Assembly: GCA_000827265.1 (NCBI GenBank)
Contig: KN834791.1
Span: 407,445 to 471,444, forward strand
Direction of reading: 5' to 3'
DNA length: 64,000 bases
Source of the DNA: Collybiopsis luxurians FD-317 M1
Taxonomy: Eukaryota > Basidiomycota > Agaricomycetes > Agaricales > Omphalotaceae
In this document: positions 46,058 to 58,774 of the stretch, piece by piece
How the letters are laid out: each line of letters begins with the position of its first letter
Position numbering within the stretch: the first letter of the stretch is position 1
The notes under the pieces: model-generated
Databases searched by the model: none
What the model was told of the DNA's origin: nothing
What the model saw: the letters and a program-made list of their open reading frames with translations, nothing else
Made by a program: the position numbers and the translations under genes

Positions 46058-47598
46058 TTACATTTCCACCTCGATATCCCAGCCAAACTTCCGCTCTGCC
46101 TCCCCTAGCCTCTGACAAACCTGCACAACCTTGTCATCCGAGACATTGGCAACGGAAAAGCGAATAAATCTGTCCAGTTCATCGCTAGTGGAGTTCGAGG
46201 AGGTCGAGTCGAAGAAGAATGCTCCAGGTAATACTCTTACCCCTACCTCTTCGACGAGCCTCCGGCAAACTTCTTCGCTTCCCCGTCCAGCAAAAGGATG
46301 ACGGACGAATGCGTAGTATGCGCCTGAGGGTTGATGTTCAGGCCATGGGAAGGCATTTAATTAGGAAAAGATTGACCTACCTTGACTAGCTATCTTCCAT
46401 CTTGGCGCCTCTTGTTCTAATGTAGACCTAAATAATTTATGGCGAGCATCGATCGCAACAGCTGTGGAGACAATATCTGGTCCAAGAGAGGAAAGAATCG
46501 TCGAGACTGGCTCCGATGATGGCTCTGCTTGTGGATTGGGTGTAGCAGGAGGTGTCAGTGAGGTAGCAGGTGATTGAGATAAAGATGCAAGAGCGAGTTG
46601 CGGTAGCCGCGGGGCGCAAATTTGTAACGTATCTAGAACTTTGACCACTTCCCTGAGTAGCTCCGGACTGGCTGTGATTGCACCTAGGCGATGTCCCGGA
46701 ATACGGTAGGATTTGGAAAAGGAGTATAAAGAGATCACGGACGAGCGCCAGGTCGACGATTTAAAATATTCAAATGATTTGTCGAACGAGTACAAATCGT
46801 GAGCAGGCTTCGTTGGAGTAATAAAGTCTCTGTACGTTTCATCCAGAATGAGAGCAATTCCGCGTTCTTGGGCTAGCCGTGCAAACTCTGAGATGAGGGA
46901 AGGAGGGTATTCGGCCCCGGTGGGGTTATTTGGTGTTACCAGAGCAATAGCACGCGTTTTCGGCGTGATAAGTGAGGCTGCGAGTGAAGGGGATGGGAGG
47001 AAGGACGATGATGGAGATGTGATCAGAGGGATAGGCGAGATACCAAGGAGCGTAAGCGTCATTCTGCAGGATATTTCGAGTCAATTCATGGAAAAGCTTC
47101 CCACCAAGGTTCCTGAATACCCACTGATGATTAAAATACCATGGAACAGGCAATATCACCTCGTCGCCTGCGTCGGCTATAGCCATGATTATGGCCACGA
47201 ATGCCAGGTTACATCCAGAGGTAAGAGCTAGATCAGATGGGGTAATATCCACTTGTTCAATCTGGCCTTTGTCGCTGTAGATTCTCTTCATCTCCCGCGC
47301 GAGTGCTTCTCTTAGACTCGGTTCTCCTTCAGCAGGACAATACCCCCATGCATCTTGCCTTAAGGCGGTTTCTCGTAAGGACTGCTGAAGGAGGGGATGT
47401 GGAGCAGTTCCGGGGACACCTTGAGACCTTAAAATTGGTGGATGAATATAATCATGAGCGTTTAAGAGAGGGAAATCGACTGAACATGTCCAGTAATGGC
47501 TTGCTGGCCCGAGATGTCCATTTATACGCCGCTGGAATGGGTGGAACGATAGTAGATAAGACCGATTTGGAGAGCTTGAAGGAAAGAGAGGTAGCCAT
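46058..47598 (-). CDS. Class I/II PLP-dependent aminotransferase
   Basis: Fold-type I aminotransferase, close to uncharacterised fungal aspartate/aromatic-type enzymes. Spliced order: MATSLSFKLSKSVLSTIVPPIPAAYKW, LLDMSQGVPGTAPHPLLQQ, WGYCPAEGEPSLREALA, LALTSGCNLAFVAIIMA, and VILPVPWYFNHQMTLTLLG. Then ALVTPNNPTGAEYPP, LILDETYRDF and the Schiff-base lysine in SLYSFSKSYRIPGHRLGAI. It ends FGWDIEVEM. Introns have GT..AG borders; the first joins LLDM to SQGVPG and another joins NHQ to MTL. A Pro/Ser/Thr-rich insert (SPATSLTPPATPNPQAEP) lies after the helix following the lysine. Amino-acid substrate cannot be set from sequence. Confidence 0.85.
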
Positions 47599-47867
47599 AT
47601 AAAAGCAGGACTAGCGACAGAAGCGCCCGCACCCGCTGAGCGTCTAAAGTACTTAAACAAAGACAGCGCTATACAGCTACAGCTACGGGATTTAGTTTGC
47701 GCTGCTTTGGGATTGAAACTGCACGAAATTTCTTTCTTGCAAAAGTTATGAAGTCTAGTATACATCGAAGAGACATACGTGCTGATAGGTTATCCACCAT
47801 CAAGAACAACATGCAAGAAGAACTACGCCTGGACATACGAATGTGCATCTAAAACACTGTTTCGGTG
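47599..47867. other. Short intergenic region
   Basis: About 270 bases between the cyclin C stop and the aminotransferase start, both on the minus strand. It should hold the aminotransferase promoter. Nothing else seen. Confidence 0.4.
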
Positions 47868-49781
47868 TCAACCACTCCCTCCTGTTCTTTCCAACATCCG
47901 GTTGACTACCACCGGTCTTCCACTGGGTGGATGTGCCAAATCATTCAGCCTCGCTTCCCGCATTTGATTCAGAAGCAGGGCTAGAACCATCGGCGTGATA
48001 GGCGGACCCTGGCCAAAGGGCCATGGGTTCACAGAGGGAGCGTTGGCGGTAGGAGCGGCAGGAGTAGGAGCTCCTCCGCCGCTGAGCAAATTACTGCTAC
48101 CAGAAGCAGGACCTGGTGTCGCGGCATGACCGGATAGTTGGGAAACTGGCGAACCAGAGCTTCCGTCACCGAAAAGATCTTCCATCAGGCTACTGCCCCC
48201 ACCACCATGATGGGAGTCAGGAGTTCCTGAACCTGAGCCTCCTGAACCCGTACCCGACCCGGAAGCAGAACCTCCGCCTGTGCGGGAAATCAGTGCTCCT
48301 GTGGAAGACCTCTTAGCTGGACTCAATGGAGAAGCTGAAGTTCGGCTGCCCATTGCATGAGCATGCGCCGGTTGTAAACGATATTGTCGCAGCATGTGCG
48401 GCATCACGCCGGGGTGAGGTGGAGCGGGAAGTGGAAATGCACGCAGAATTTGAGATTGAGAATATTGCTGGGGAAGCAAAGAAGGGTTTGGCGGAAATCT
48501 AGGGCTATTCCGAAGGTCTTCGGGAGAGTCTTCATGATATCGGTCCCATAAGCTGTACATTGAGATCATTTCTTGCGCGATGGTAGAAATGGCGGAGAGA
48601 GAGACGTTCAAATCGGCAAGGAAGGCGATGGGATCATGCTGTCGGGATACGGATTTCGAGGATTCACTTGTTTGACGAGTGGTACGGAGATTTCGTGGTA
48701 GGGAAGTCCCCTGCGAGCCAGAACCATTGGGTGAGTCTGCTGGGGTTATGGAGTCTGCGGGAGGGGTGGAATTGAAAGCAGAAGAATAGGGTAAGAGGTG
48801 TGCAATGCTACTCTGAGTCGAGGAATGAAGAACAAGAGTGAGATAAATCGCAGTAATGGCGATCAGGTGAGGAGGATAGAGAAGACACAAATCGGAGCGG
48901 TAAGTGTCATTAATGATAAACCTACGAAAGCAAACTTGAGTGAATGAAGAGATAAAACATTTTGAGGCGCACCAAGCGGTTTGCAAAGCCGCTTCGGATA
49001 ATTCCAGTTTTCCTTGGCCTGTACCCCAGTACCTCGGACCGTCCTCGGTGCCGATACCCGTGCCCAATTCACCTGCTTCCGCCTCCTCAGGGTCAGGGAC
49101 AGAATTAGATCCATTTCCAGCGCCCGGATTAGGTTCCTTCTTACAAACCAGGGCTAGTAGTGTGCGATAGGGATGGAAGACGACTAGATCACATTCTAGA
49201 TCATCCACCAGGTAAAACTCCATCTCTGCAAGCTTTGAATTGTCCGACGGAAAGCTCTTCAAGTTGTATGGGAGTTCTTCATGGTTGAAAAGGTCAATAA
49301 TGAATACACCTGCGGTAGGAACACGTACGACTGAAGAATGCACGAGACTCGGAGACGAGATTTTTGATATGAACAGGAGACTCTTCTGCTTTTGCGGCTA
49401 CATAGCAACAAGCAGAGAGAACAAGGTAGGGATCTGTTTCGCAGTAAGAGTTCTTTAGGTAGAATCTGCGAAAAAAGACGATGGCTGTCGCGATAACTCG
49501 TTGGCGAAGTTGCAGTTTTTTGCCCAGCTTTGAAATGACTGAAGAAGGGTGAGAATTCGACTTAATATTCACTACCATGAATACTGACTGTCTGCAAAAT
49601 AAATTGAAAAAAATTTGAGAAGCTCCGGGTCTCCCAAATAGTGCAGATCGTCTGCTCTTGATTCCTTTAATGTAATTCGGTCAACGATCCATCGTTTACT
49701 GGGCAGACCATTAACAACTTGAGAAAACTTGATACTGATTGTTACTCACTAGTGTGAGCTTGCCCAGAAATCAGTGGCCAT
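47868..49781 (-). CDS. SSN8: Cyclin C, Mediator kinase module, with long C-terminal tail
   Basis: Partner of Cdk8 in the Mediator kinase module, controlling RNA polymerase II transcription in the nucleus. Spliced N-terminus: MATDFWASSHYKRWIVDRIT, LKESRADDLHYLGDPELLKF. Then the cyclin box: IISKLGKKLQLRQRVIATAI, VFFRRFYLKNSYCETDPYLV, CCYVAAKAEESPVHIKNLVSE, SFPSDNSKLAEMEFYLVDDL, FHPYRTLLAL. The second fold starts FIINDTYRSDLCLLYPPHLIA. These match cyclin C closely. A 51-base intron (gtgcgc..cgtag) that stays open in frame interrupts W-FIIND. After the cyclin fold, a tail of some 230 residues is rich in Ser, Gly and Pro, unlike the short tails of yeast and animal cyclin C. Confidence 0.9.
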
Positions 49782-51054
49782 CGAAAACTGCTAACTCATG
49801 GTCTGTGTCGTGGTAGTTGAGTAGAAGAACGGAGAGTTACGGCCCGAAATTGGGCGACGCGTAGCCACGCTCCATGTGAAAATCAGGTGATGGGCTCAGG
49901 AAACGCGTCCGTCGCACTTCATAAGTTCATATGTATGCAGGCTTATCCTCTGCGTTATATGTACTATGTGAGACATCAGTCAAGTACATCCTGAAACTGA
50001 CAGTATCTAGAAGATTATCTGGAGAGTTAATATGACTACTTTGAGAGCGCCCCACAGCTACGCCAATAGCCTAGCCACAACGCATGGCTGGGGTAGTGAG
50101 TCTTCTGTATACTGTCTGACATATCAGGAAACTCTCTGCATATACGGCTAAAATCGCCGAGATTGACACAGAGTTTTACACGGGGCAAATACCATTTAAT
50201 GCTGGCCACACCAGAGAATCCAAACTAAGGGTACTCGTCGATCGGCCATTTTCAGTGCCAAAGGACAGCTCACCTTCAATTTCTTTCGATGGATGCAGCA
50301 CGAGATGTGCTTAAGATGAACGATAACTTGCTATCGTCAATTTCTCCGTGTGGGTTTAGATCTATTTCACTTGCAGCCCAAGTCATTAGTAAAGTTCGTC
50401 GCAAAGGTATCTGCACTCTATTCAAGGAGAGGGAGTGCAACTCACCATTCTCAACTCCCTGTACAGACAAAGACGTCTCCATTATTGCGCGAGAAAGTCA
50501 ACCCCTTGCGGAGAAATTAAGACTTATCGGACCCGGAGCGACAAATGAGAAAACCAAGATTTCTGCTAGCTTCTCTTGTCAACTGATGATGGTAATGAAC
50601 CTTGAAGACTATGCGACGTGAGTGCTTCTTGAGCATTGTATGTAGTGAGAAGTTCCTGGCCTTGATTTGGCCAGTGGGAAAGAAATCTAAATTACTTGTG
50701 AGCAACGCCTGACTGTGGAACCATATGTGAATTGGAGAGCCTGGAAGAATTGACAAGCCACTGGGATCATCTCAAGCCCGCAAAGGATGCTTGAGAAGGT
50801 TCAGGATGAATCTCAACTAGAAAAGGAAATTCCCGGTCCGTCTTCCTTCACAATGTCCCTGGCGCTGTGCCACGCAGAATCGATTCAGTGGGGGACCTGA
50901 AATTGGTTTCTGTTTTTCCTATGTACCCGAAAGCGTTCCCACTGGTAGATCCTCGTAGTCCCAGAGTTTTTTTTTGCAAACACAAATCAGATAGCCAGTT
51001 GCTTAAAAGAGTCAGCTCGGCCATAGCACCTCAACAGTCACCATCGATTCTTCC
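49782..51054. other. Divergent intergenic region
   Basis: About 1.27 kb between the divergent cyclin C and siderophore synthetase genes. A 110-codon frame at 50289-50621 and a frame at 50867-51154 have no recognisable domains. No clear GATA cluster or iron-regulator site stood out by eye. Confidence 0.35.
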
Positions 51055-53241
51055 ATGTCGGCGTCTTTGGCGAAAGCAAATATTGCAACCACCTCCCGTT
51101 TACTGTCTTGTTTGGTCACCGAATCACTTTCTAGGGCCCTTTACTTTTCTTTGAATGGGTTTGAAGCGACGGGATTCTGTGTGGTTCTGTCCGGAGGGGT
51201 GTCTTCTCGACCGCCGCAGCCTTTGGAGAATCCATACACAGTGTCAGATATCCTAGCTATCATTTTACTCAAGCATGTCCCTGTGTTCAAACATGACACT
51301 GCGGATCCTCGCGGTCCTGAAATTGGACTTTTAGATCCGATGGATATGCTTCCTCTCACACTGGAGGTTGCGGAGCGCATCCCTCAAAGCACTGACGACG
51401 TAAGTTTTTACTCTTTCCTCTCATTCACTGGAGTTTATAGGAATTTCAAAGCATTTTGAACTGGGGCAGGCTCTCCATATTCGACTAGACGCTCCTGGAT
51501 GGCAGTTCTCCCAGGGATTTGCTGTCGCACCTTCGCACGACCCCGTTGCGCTGTGGAATAAGTTTGCAGTCAGTCATAATGTCGAGGAGAATATGATCAA
51601 GGAGATCGCGGAGGAATTTGAAAGTTCCGTAAAGTGGCAGAGTGCGTGCTCAATTGCTGCAACTTGACCTAAGCTCATACTCTAACAGAATATTCATACG
51701 AGCACCCTCCGAAGGTCCCTTTGTTCTCGTCCTCCAGCATAGAATGGGAGCAATCAATTGCAGAAGGACATCCTACTCATCCGGTAAGTGATCCTGCCTT
51801 TCAGAGATCGTTTTACCTATCTATCCTTTAATAATTCAGATGCACAAGACTCGAATGTTCCTCCCTCCCATGCGGGATGTTGCTCCGGGTAGCTTTGACC
51901 TTTACAATCCGAAATTACGCTTTGTCGCGCTTCCAAAGTCAAGCTTGAAGATCACATACAACTTCGAGGAACTTACGGAACCACTTCGAGAAGCCGTATC
52001 GAAAGCTGCGGGAAAGGAGCTGCCAATGTCTCCGGATTATCTTGTAATTCCTGTGCATGAATTACAAGTTGCGCATATCCAGGACAAATTCAAGGAGGCC
52101 ATCATATTTCCTTCAGACTTTCGCCTCCCTCTTCTCGCCCAACAAAGCATCCGGTGAGTAGTAAACAAAGCCTTAGGGAAGTGGTCTAAAGTCTTGAGCC
52201 CGGTTACAGCTCAGTCATAGTTCCGGATGTATACCAGACATTGTCTTTGAAATTGGGCGTTGGGATCAAGCTTACATCTGCGGTGAGGACTATATCACCG
52301 GCCTCAGCTTATCTCGGACCTCGATTCTCTTCTCAAGTTGTGCCCGCGATCACAATGGATCATAACATCCTCACCGTCGCCAAAGAACTGGCTAGTGTAG
52401 TCCATGCTCATCCGGAAAGCGACGTTGCCAAGCATTGCGCCGCTATCGTACGAGAGGCCCATGAGTTAAACAGCGAGGCTCGTGGGGAGCGTTTAATCGT
52501 TTGCACTGCGCTGGTGGAGAGCGGCCACGAGGGAGAAGACGGGCACTTACCAGCTGTTATCCGCATCTTTGAGCTGGATACGGAGGAAAAACGAATCCAG
52601 TGGCTAGACGAGTTTGTTAGCGTTTTTTTCAAAGCTTTCTTACCTTCTGTCCTTCACAATGGTGTTGCATTTGAGGCTCACCCACAGAATTGCGTTGCTC
52701 GGTTCGACTTGAAGACGAAACGGATTTTGGGGTTCATCATTCGCGACTTTGGTGGAATTCGAGTACACCCTCCGACACTATTGGAGACGACGGGTGTGGA
52801 GTTTGACGTGATTGCTGGGCATAGTATCATCGCTCCAGACTTGGACGACGTGTATGCGAGAATGTATCACACCGTTATACATAACCACCTGCAGCAACTT
52901 ATCAGGGTCTTGGGATTGCATTACAACGGACGCGGCTGGGAAATCGTTCGCAAAAATCTGATAGCTAACATTCCCAGGGATCATGGCCTGTACGACGCTT
53001 GGTTATCGCCTGAACGGAAAACGTTCCCTGGCAAATGTTTCATGAGGATGAGAATGTGAGTGCGCCCACACAATCATCCATTTTATTTGCTAATATTTCT
53101 CTCATAGCGCCTCCATGTACCGCTTCGTGAGTGCAAGCCCATTGACGCTGCATAATTTACTGATCTTGTGTGTGATAGCACCTCCACGGCCCCTTCCCAA
53201 ATTTGATTCATTACAAAGGAGTAACAGAGGAGGATTGTTGA
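51055..53241 (+). CDS. NIS siderophore synthetase (IucA/IucC family)
   Basis: Predicted ATP-dependent enzyme joining citrate or a similar acid to an amine or alcohol, making a siderophore without an NRPS. Exons start at MSASLAKANIATTSRLLSC. The family motif EGHPTHPMHKTRM spans an intron. Further marks: VIPVHELQVAHIQ, SAVRTISPASAYLG, LIVCTALVE, AFEAHPQNCVARFD, and GFIIRDFGGIRVHPPTLL, all typical of the IucA/IucC palm and the FhuF-like C-terminal region. The end is less certain: after SMYRF a GT..AG intron leads to HLHGPFPNLIHYKG and TGA at 53239. No signal peptide or membrane segment. The GH95 gene converges on it with 126 bases between stops. Family membership is clear; the product and origin are not. 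Confidence 0.85.
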
Positions 53242-53367
53242 GTGCTGATTCTGTCAATGTATTATTATTTTCCTCAACTATTCGTAATGTGTCTGTCGTT
53301 CAAGAAATCTGAAATTATTGGGTTAAATACATGTGAAATATACAATCTTCATTATTCTTACGCCTCC

Positions 53368-56300
53368 TCAAAAGTTGTGAATTGTAGTCTGGAAATTGGG
53401 AGAGGTGGTGAAGGATGCAACGGATTTGCCGGCGTGCACAACTTGGACGCGTCTGGTAGTGGATATAGGGTTTGCGTCCACTGTAAAAGTAGCACTTGTT
53501 GGCTTGCCATCATCCCACTCTAGATTAACCGTAATGCCTCCCCTAGTACGCGCACCGTTGAGATGCCCAGAAGACCAATTATCCGGAAGTGCAGGAAGGA
53601 TGGTGATCACCAATGGAATATCAAATGAGGCGACATCTGGAGCTTGGAGAAGGCCGTTCTGCGTGGTCATGTTAGAGAACATGTAGTATAGTTATATAAA
53701 GAGACGGCAAGAACATACCAGAACAGCACCAGGGAACCCAAGGTTAGCATCAATCTGGAAGATAGGATCGACATCAAATGGATCATATAGACTGAACAAG
53801 TTTGGACCGAAATCTTCAAAGATGGTATACTGTACGAAAGGGTTCAGTTCCAGCTGCTGTCAGCCATCAACGCACACGACTTACCGTCAACTCATGATAA
53901 AACTCGGACGCATTCCCAAATTGAGCCCAGCAGGCGGCTCTCCACGCCTTCTCCCACCCTGCGTCGGCGTCTGGTCCAGTGCCGTTGCCTCGATGGATGA
54001 GACTGGTCATAGCAGCGTTGCTGACTTGTTCCTTAGTGTAGGTCAAATGAGTTCCGTTAACGATGAGGCCGCCCTGGAGGTCTACTTCGTATGAAGTGAC
54101 TGCGTAACCCGGGTACAATCCGATGAGATGAGATACTATGAAATGGTAACATTGAGAAGTGGATGATGACGGAGATGAATATAGACATACGATGACGGTG
54201 TGTATCTGTTGGTGAGTCGAGATCGACTTTCCATTCTATCGAGATATTAAGCGTTAGTGTTACGAAAGGTTCATTGGGTATAGAAAACGGACCTTGAAGC
54301 TGACCCCACCAGCCAATACGTAGACCCTTATCCATTTGAGCACGTTTGGCTTGCACCTCTGTCAATTCGAAAGTTAGAACGGGACAATTCGGGTGTATAC
54401 GGTATTGCAACCCACCTTGAAGGAAAGCAACATCTGTGTCCCCTGAAGCATTGAATCCCTTTTCTACCGCATTAAACATTTGCCAGATGAGTTGTTGAGC
54501 GTGGGCGCAGCCTAAAAGATAAAAACATTATAGTGAGTGTCAATTGAGTCTCAGACTTCAAGGAAACCCACCGAGAGTAATCGGGATTTGCTCAGGTGAA
54601 TTACAAGGAGCCACGACAAGGGTACCATCCTTGAAGTGCTCGTCTTGAATGAGTTTATCCAAATGGAAGGAAGCCACACCCTTTATGATTCCAATCGTCA
54701 GGGAAGCTTCGATTACGCAGGGGGTGCAATGATGTTACCTTGAGGAGCGGCCAGCCTTGGGCCTTCCACCATGCCACATCATTTGTGTAGTCAAAGTGGT
54801 CCCATACGTGGATCATCTAGATCGACATTGGTCAGGAGTTTGGTTAATGGTCAAGAATACGTACCATCCAGACCGCGGATTCTATCAATACAGACTGTCA
54901 AGCCCAGTTATTGTCGAAAGGAAGTAGAAAAACTGACCAGGATAATCTGCCCATTCCGCAGTATTACCACCGTTGGGTCCACCTTTCATTCCTGTATGTC
55001 CAAAGATCTTGAAATGGGTTATATATCAGAAGAAAATTTTTGAAAGCAGAAACGAATTACATTCATCTACAGCGTAAGTTTGGCATTAGTTTCGTCGTCG
55101 GAGATAGGATGATCGAACCTCACCTCATTATGTGTTACCCATCCTCGACTTATGTTGTAGAGAATCTGAGCCGTCGTAGCACCTCTGGGAGCCCAAGTTT
55201 TCTATAAGTAAGGCATGAGACGAACTGGTTATGAGGGTTGATTGAGAAGATACCCACCTCAAAGTAATCGAACAACGACCCGACAACGTTCAAGTTGCTC
55301 ATTTCGGCGCTCCAATAATTCATCTGGATGTTGATATTGGAATCTGTGAATGAATGTATTCTTTAGCGTCATGAGCAAAGAAGAAAGGATACCGGAAGAC
55401 TCACGATAATCTCCTCCCCATGGTGTATTTACATCCTTTGCCCATTTACCCTGTAAATTTGCAGGCAAGGTTCCCCGAGCAGCACTCGCGAGCATGTACC
55501 TTCCCAGATTGAATGTTACCCATTCCAAGTACGGATTGCCCGTATCGACCTCATAGTTTGCCCGTAGTTGGTCCGTAGGTTGATTGAGTTGAGGTGTTTG
55601 ACCTAGAGACAAGGAAAATTCGCCGTAAAGGGTGTTATGGATGTCGGAGGTATGGGTATTCAGGACGTTCTGATAATTTGAATCGTTGGCAGCGGTGCCG
55701 ATCAGGGAGATCAACGCTGCATGCGGATCTACACCTTTGAACGAAAAGTTGTTCTCAGCATTGCCGGCGTCCATAGAGTATTCTGTCCCTCCAACCCACG
55801 AAATCCACGCTTCCGTTCCTCCTGCGACCGAGATGGTGGCATTCGACGCGGTCAGGGCGGAACATTCGATGCGACCATGGGTTGTGTGAACTTGTCCTAG
55901 TAGCTCGAATAACATTCCGGGCTGGCCCGCAAAGCCGCGAATTTGAAGGGTGTCTGAATTTAGACAAGTGATATTGGGAGTTGGGATACCGGTGTCTAGG
56001 AGAGCCCAAGCAAATGTGACGTTGGGTAAATTCGCGTTTGATGAGGTCGAGATGTGGTGCACACATGATTGAGCGGGATGGGAGCAGAAGGTTTCTCTGT
56101 GGACGTAAATTGAGTATGGGACAAGTAGAGTAACGTGATCGTCGTACCGGAGGAAGGTCTTATTGGATTGAGTCCATGTTGATCGTGCTACACCTTCGTC
56201 TAAATCCAACCATCGCCCAAAGTTGGAGACCGGTCCGGAGACGTCGATGGTGGAAACGAAATAACCAGCTCCAACGTAGGAGCCATAATCACCGGGATCA

Positions 56301-56831
56301 ACGGTTAAAACCTCAATGTCTTTGTGGAAGCGAATAAGTTACGGCCGACAGATGAGTAACCGAGTAGGCTCACTGTCTATCTGTCCCGTCGCATTGGCAA
56401 AGATGCTGGCTCGTATAGACTGCATGGCTTGGTGAGCAGCTGCGGCTCCTGAAGGTTGTATATTTCCGCCGTTATACGTCTTTTTTATGCAATACTTTAG
56501 CCTGGGGCATGTTCGGACTGGAGGGAACTTACAGGATCCTGGAACGGTCCTCCCGCCCATAAGGACTCGATGTTGAGTTGGGTAGTTTCAACCGCTGTCG
56601 CACCAGGGCTCATGGCTAGCTCCTTGATTAGTTTTTGGAGTCTCTCGAATCCAATCGTGAAAGCAGACCTGCCAAATAACCATTTCCAACAGGAAGATAC
56701 GATTTTGACCAAAACGTCGATGGAGTATTGTACCAAAGTCCATTCCCAGACGCGGGAAAGCCCGCGGGAGCTGCAGAAGTTAGAGCAGCAGCGGGTATGA
56801 GAGCCTTGGTAGCTATGTCCTTCAGCTTCAT
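53368..56831 (-). CDS. Secreted GH95-type alpha-L-fucosidase
   Basis: Predicted inverting fucosidase acting on 1,2-linked fucose of plant or other glycans. The start gives MKLKDIATKALIPAAALTSA, a plausible signal sequence. N-terminal domain: LPVGNGYLAAMSPGAT, IESLWAGGPFQDP, TYNGGNIQPSG. The catalytic barrel shows LPANLQGKWAKDVNTPWGGD, SNINIQMNYW with two asparagines matching those reported active-site residues in bacterial GH95, APCNSPEQIP and FQIDANLGFPGAV with the conserved aspartate. The C-terminal part is ILPALPDNWSSGHLNGART. About 12 GT..AG introns join in frame. Many NxS/T sites suit a secreted protein. An upstream in-frame ATG (56951) would precede the signal sequence and is less likely. 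Confidence 0.9.
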
Positions 56832-57336
56832 CGTGGACTGACGAAAATATGGAACCAACGAGAGGTCGAGTTCAAAGTCGGAGTCTGGAAGAAACCAAGG
56901 GGTAGAAAGCTTGAGCAGTTGCCCCAGTTTCGTCATCGTGACCTGCAGCATCTTTTATGCTTCTCTTCTTTGCGCGGTATTCTCGGGAAAAGAGAAAGTA
57001 GAATTCAAAAATATCTTCGAAGACGGTCTATGCTAGAGGACTGTCTATATCGAGCTATTCTATGAAAGAGTTGTACGTTGAGTTCTGCACATGATGACGG
57101 TCAGCAGATGGCTTTAATCACGATGAACACAAGGAAGTGCAAAATGAAGTGTGGACCCGGGGCAGGCGGTTCTTAGATTCATGTACCTGTCAATAATCAA
57201 CACGGACCGTAGGTTTGAAATTGAAAAAGGACGGATCTGAGCTCCTGACCCGAACCGTGGTGGTGGTTGGGGACGAAGAGGCAATTAACGTAACTAGGAT
57301 ATTAAGCGCCCGTAAGACGCGTTACGCGTAACGTCG
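56832..57336. other. Divergent intergenic region
   Basis: About 505 bases between the divergent GH95 and phosphotransferase-like genes. No gene or clear motif. Confidence 0.4.
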
Positions 57337-58444
57337 ATGACCGTCTCTCTGGAAGAAGCTCAAAAGGCTATTTCAAAGGCATTTCCTGATTATCATGTTG
57401 ATGGGTTAGACGAAATTAGCAACGATTCATACAGGCTAGTGTCAATTTACCTTTTATTCGCTTGATGATACTTAATCCATCTCCAGCTACACGCCAACCC
57501 ACAAAACCTATATCATCCAACTATCGTTATCCTCTCAAAGTCCTTCGACTCATACATCCTTCATTACCGTTTCAATACCACCAGATCGATCATCTCCTTA
57601 CCATCCAAACTCCCTCCAAGTCTTTCATCAGCTTATCACCCTAATTCACGACCAGACCTCCATTCCCATCCCTGAACCCATCCTCGACGTTTCACTGAAT
57701 GTAATTTCTCATCCGTATCTTGTGACCCCTCCTTACCCGGTCCAATCCCAATCAATCGTACCCCTCTCCTTGGCCCGATCTCAGCATCTTCTAACTCCTC
57801 AGCAAGAAGCTTTCGTCGACTTGTCCATCGGCCAACTTCTCGGTCAGCTTCACTCCAGAGTCCAGAATGACTGGTTTGGTCGTCCAAGCACTTCTCAGCC
57901 AGCCGATGCATCTTACAGCTGGCAGGAAACTTTCATTTCCCTTCTCGAGCCTCTACTCGAACACGCACAAGCGGCGCAGATTGACCTCGGAGCTTCTTAT
58001 CAGGATGTTCATCAGTATCTCTCTCGCGCAATCGCCTTTTTCCTTTTTGACGATGTACAAGTGCCTTCGCTCATCTGGTTCACCGGATCGGAAGATGATA
58101 TTTATATTTCGCGTCCGAGTCCGAGCGATACCTCTCCAACAGTCCAAATAGCAGCGATTCTACCAACTGTTGCACATTCGCTATGGGGAGATCCTCTCCT
58201 CGAGACGTTCTTTTTACCTCCCGCACCATCTGAAGCTGTTAGAGAGGGATATTTGGGTGGGGGTGGTGAGCCTTTGCTGGTGTTTGCCAGGCAGAAGACG
58301 AAGCGGCTTTGGTACACTGTGTTTCTCGCGCTTGTGGTGCTTATAGGTAGGGGGGAAGAGATGCAGGGGGATGAAAAGAAGACATGGGCACTGGAGGCGC
58401 TTAGACGGAGTACGGAAGCCTTGAAGGATGCGCCGTGTTACTAG
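57337..58444 (+). CDS. Phosphotransferase-like protein (degenerate APH/kinase fold)
   Basis: Uncharacterised fungal protein with an APH-like layout. The N-terminus MTVSLEEAQKAISKAFPDYHV resembles the start of phosphotransferase-family proteins, followed by YIIQLSLSS and later VPLSLARSQHLLTPQQEAF and WQETFISLLEPLLEHAQ. The C-terminal half has FLFDDVQVPSLIWFTGSEDD and ILPTVAHSLWGDPLLETFF. I do not find the usual catalytic HxD...N motif or DxD-type metal site, so it may be inactive or work differently. Exon 1 ends at 57434. To keep the frame, the intron 57435-57486 must begin with gc (gctagtg), a GC-AG intron; an ordinary GT donor nearby leads to a stop. About 350 residues. Confidence 0.65.
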
Positions 58445-58774
58445 GCAATCATGTGGCGGGAAGGATTCCAGGTCGGATTTATCGGATATTTTTATTGTCT
58501 GTCTTTATGTCGGCGGTACTGTATCTATCGACGAATAGTTCACGTCTGCTGTAAATCCGAAGCATGTATGGAGGAGCAAGCTCCGAGTCCGATAAGCCAT
58601 CACAAGCACCGCATGTGTCTCTTGGGACTCGGGTGGTCGGCCGACTGTTCCCCAAAGACGACCTGAACGACGAGGAGGTGTAGAGGTGTGCGGCAATTGA
58701 GCGGAACAACTTGCAACCAGTTAACCAGTTTTGAGACCCGCTTCCGGGTCGGGGGTGGTAAAGCATAAGCTCTG
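58445..58774. other. Intergenic, upstream of aconitase
   Basis: 330 bases after the phosphotransferase-like stop. No gene; it leads into the aconitase promoter motifs. Confidence 0.4.
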
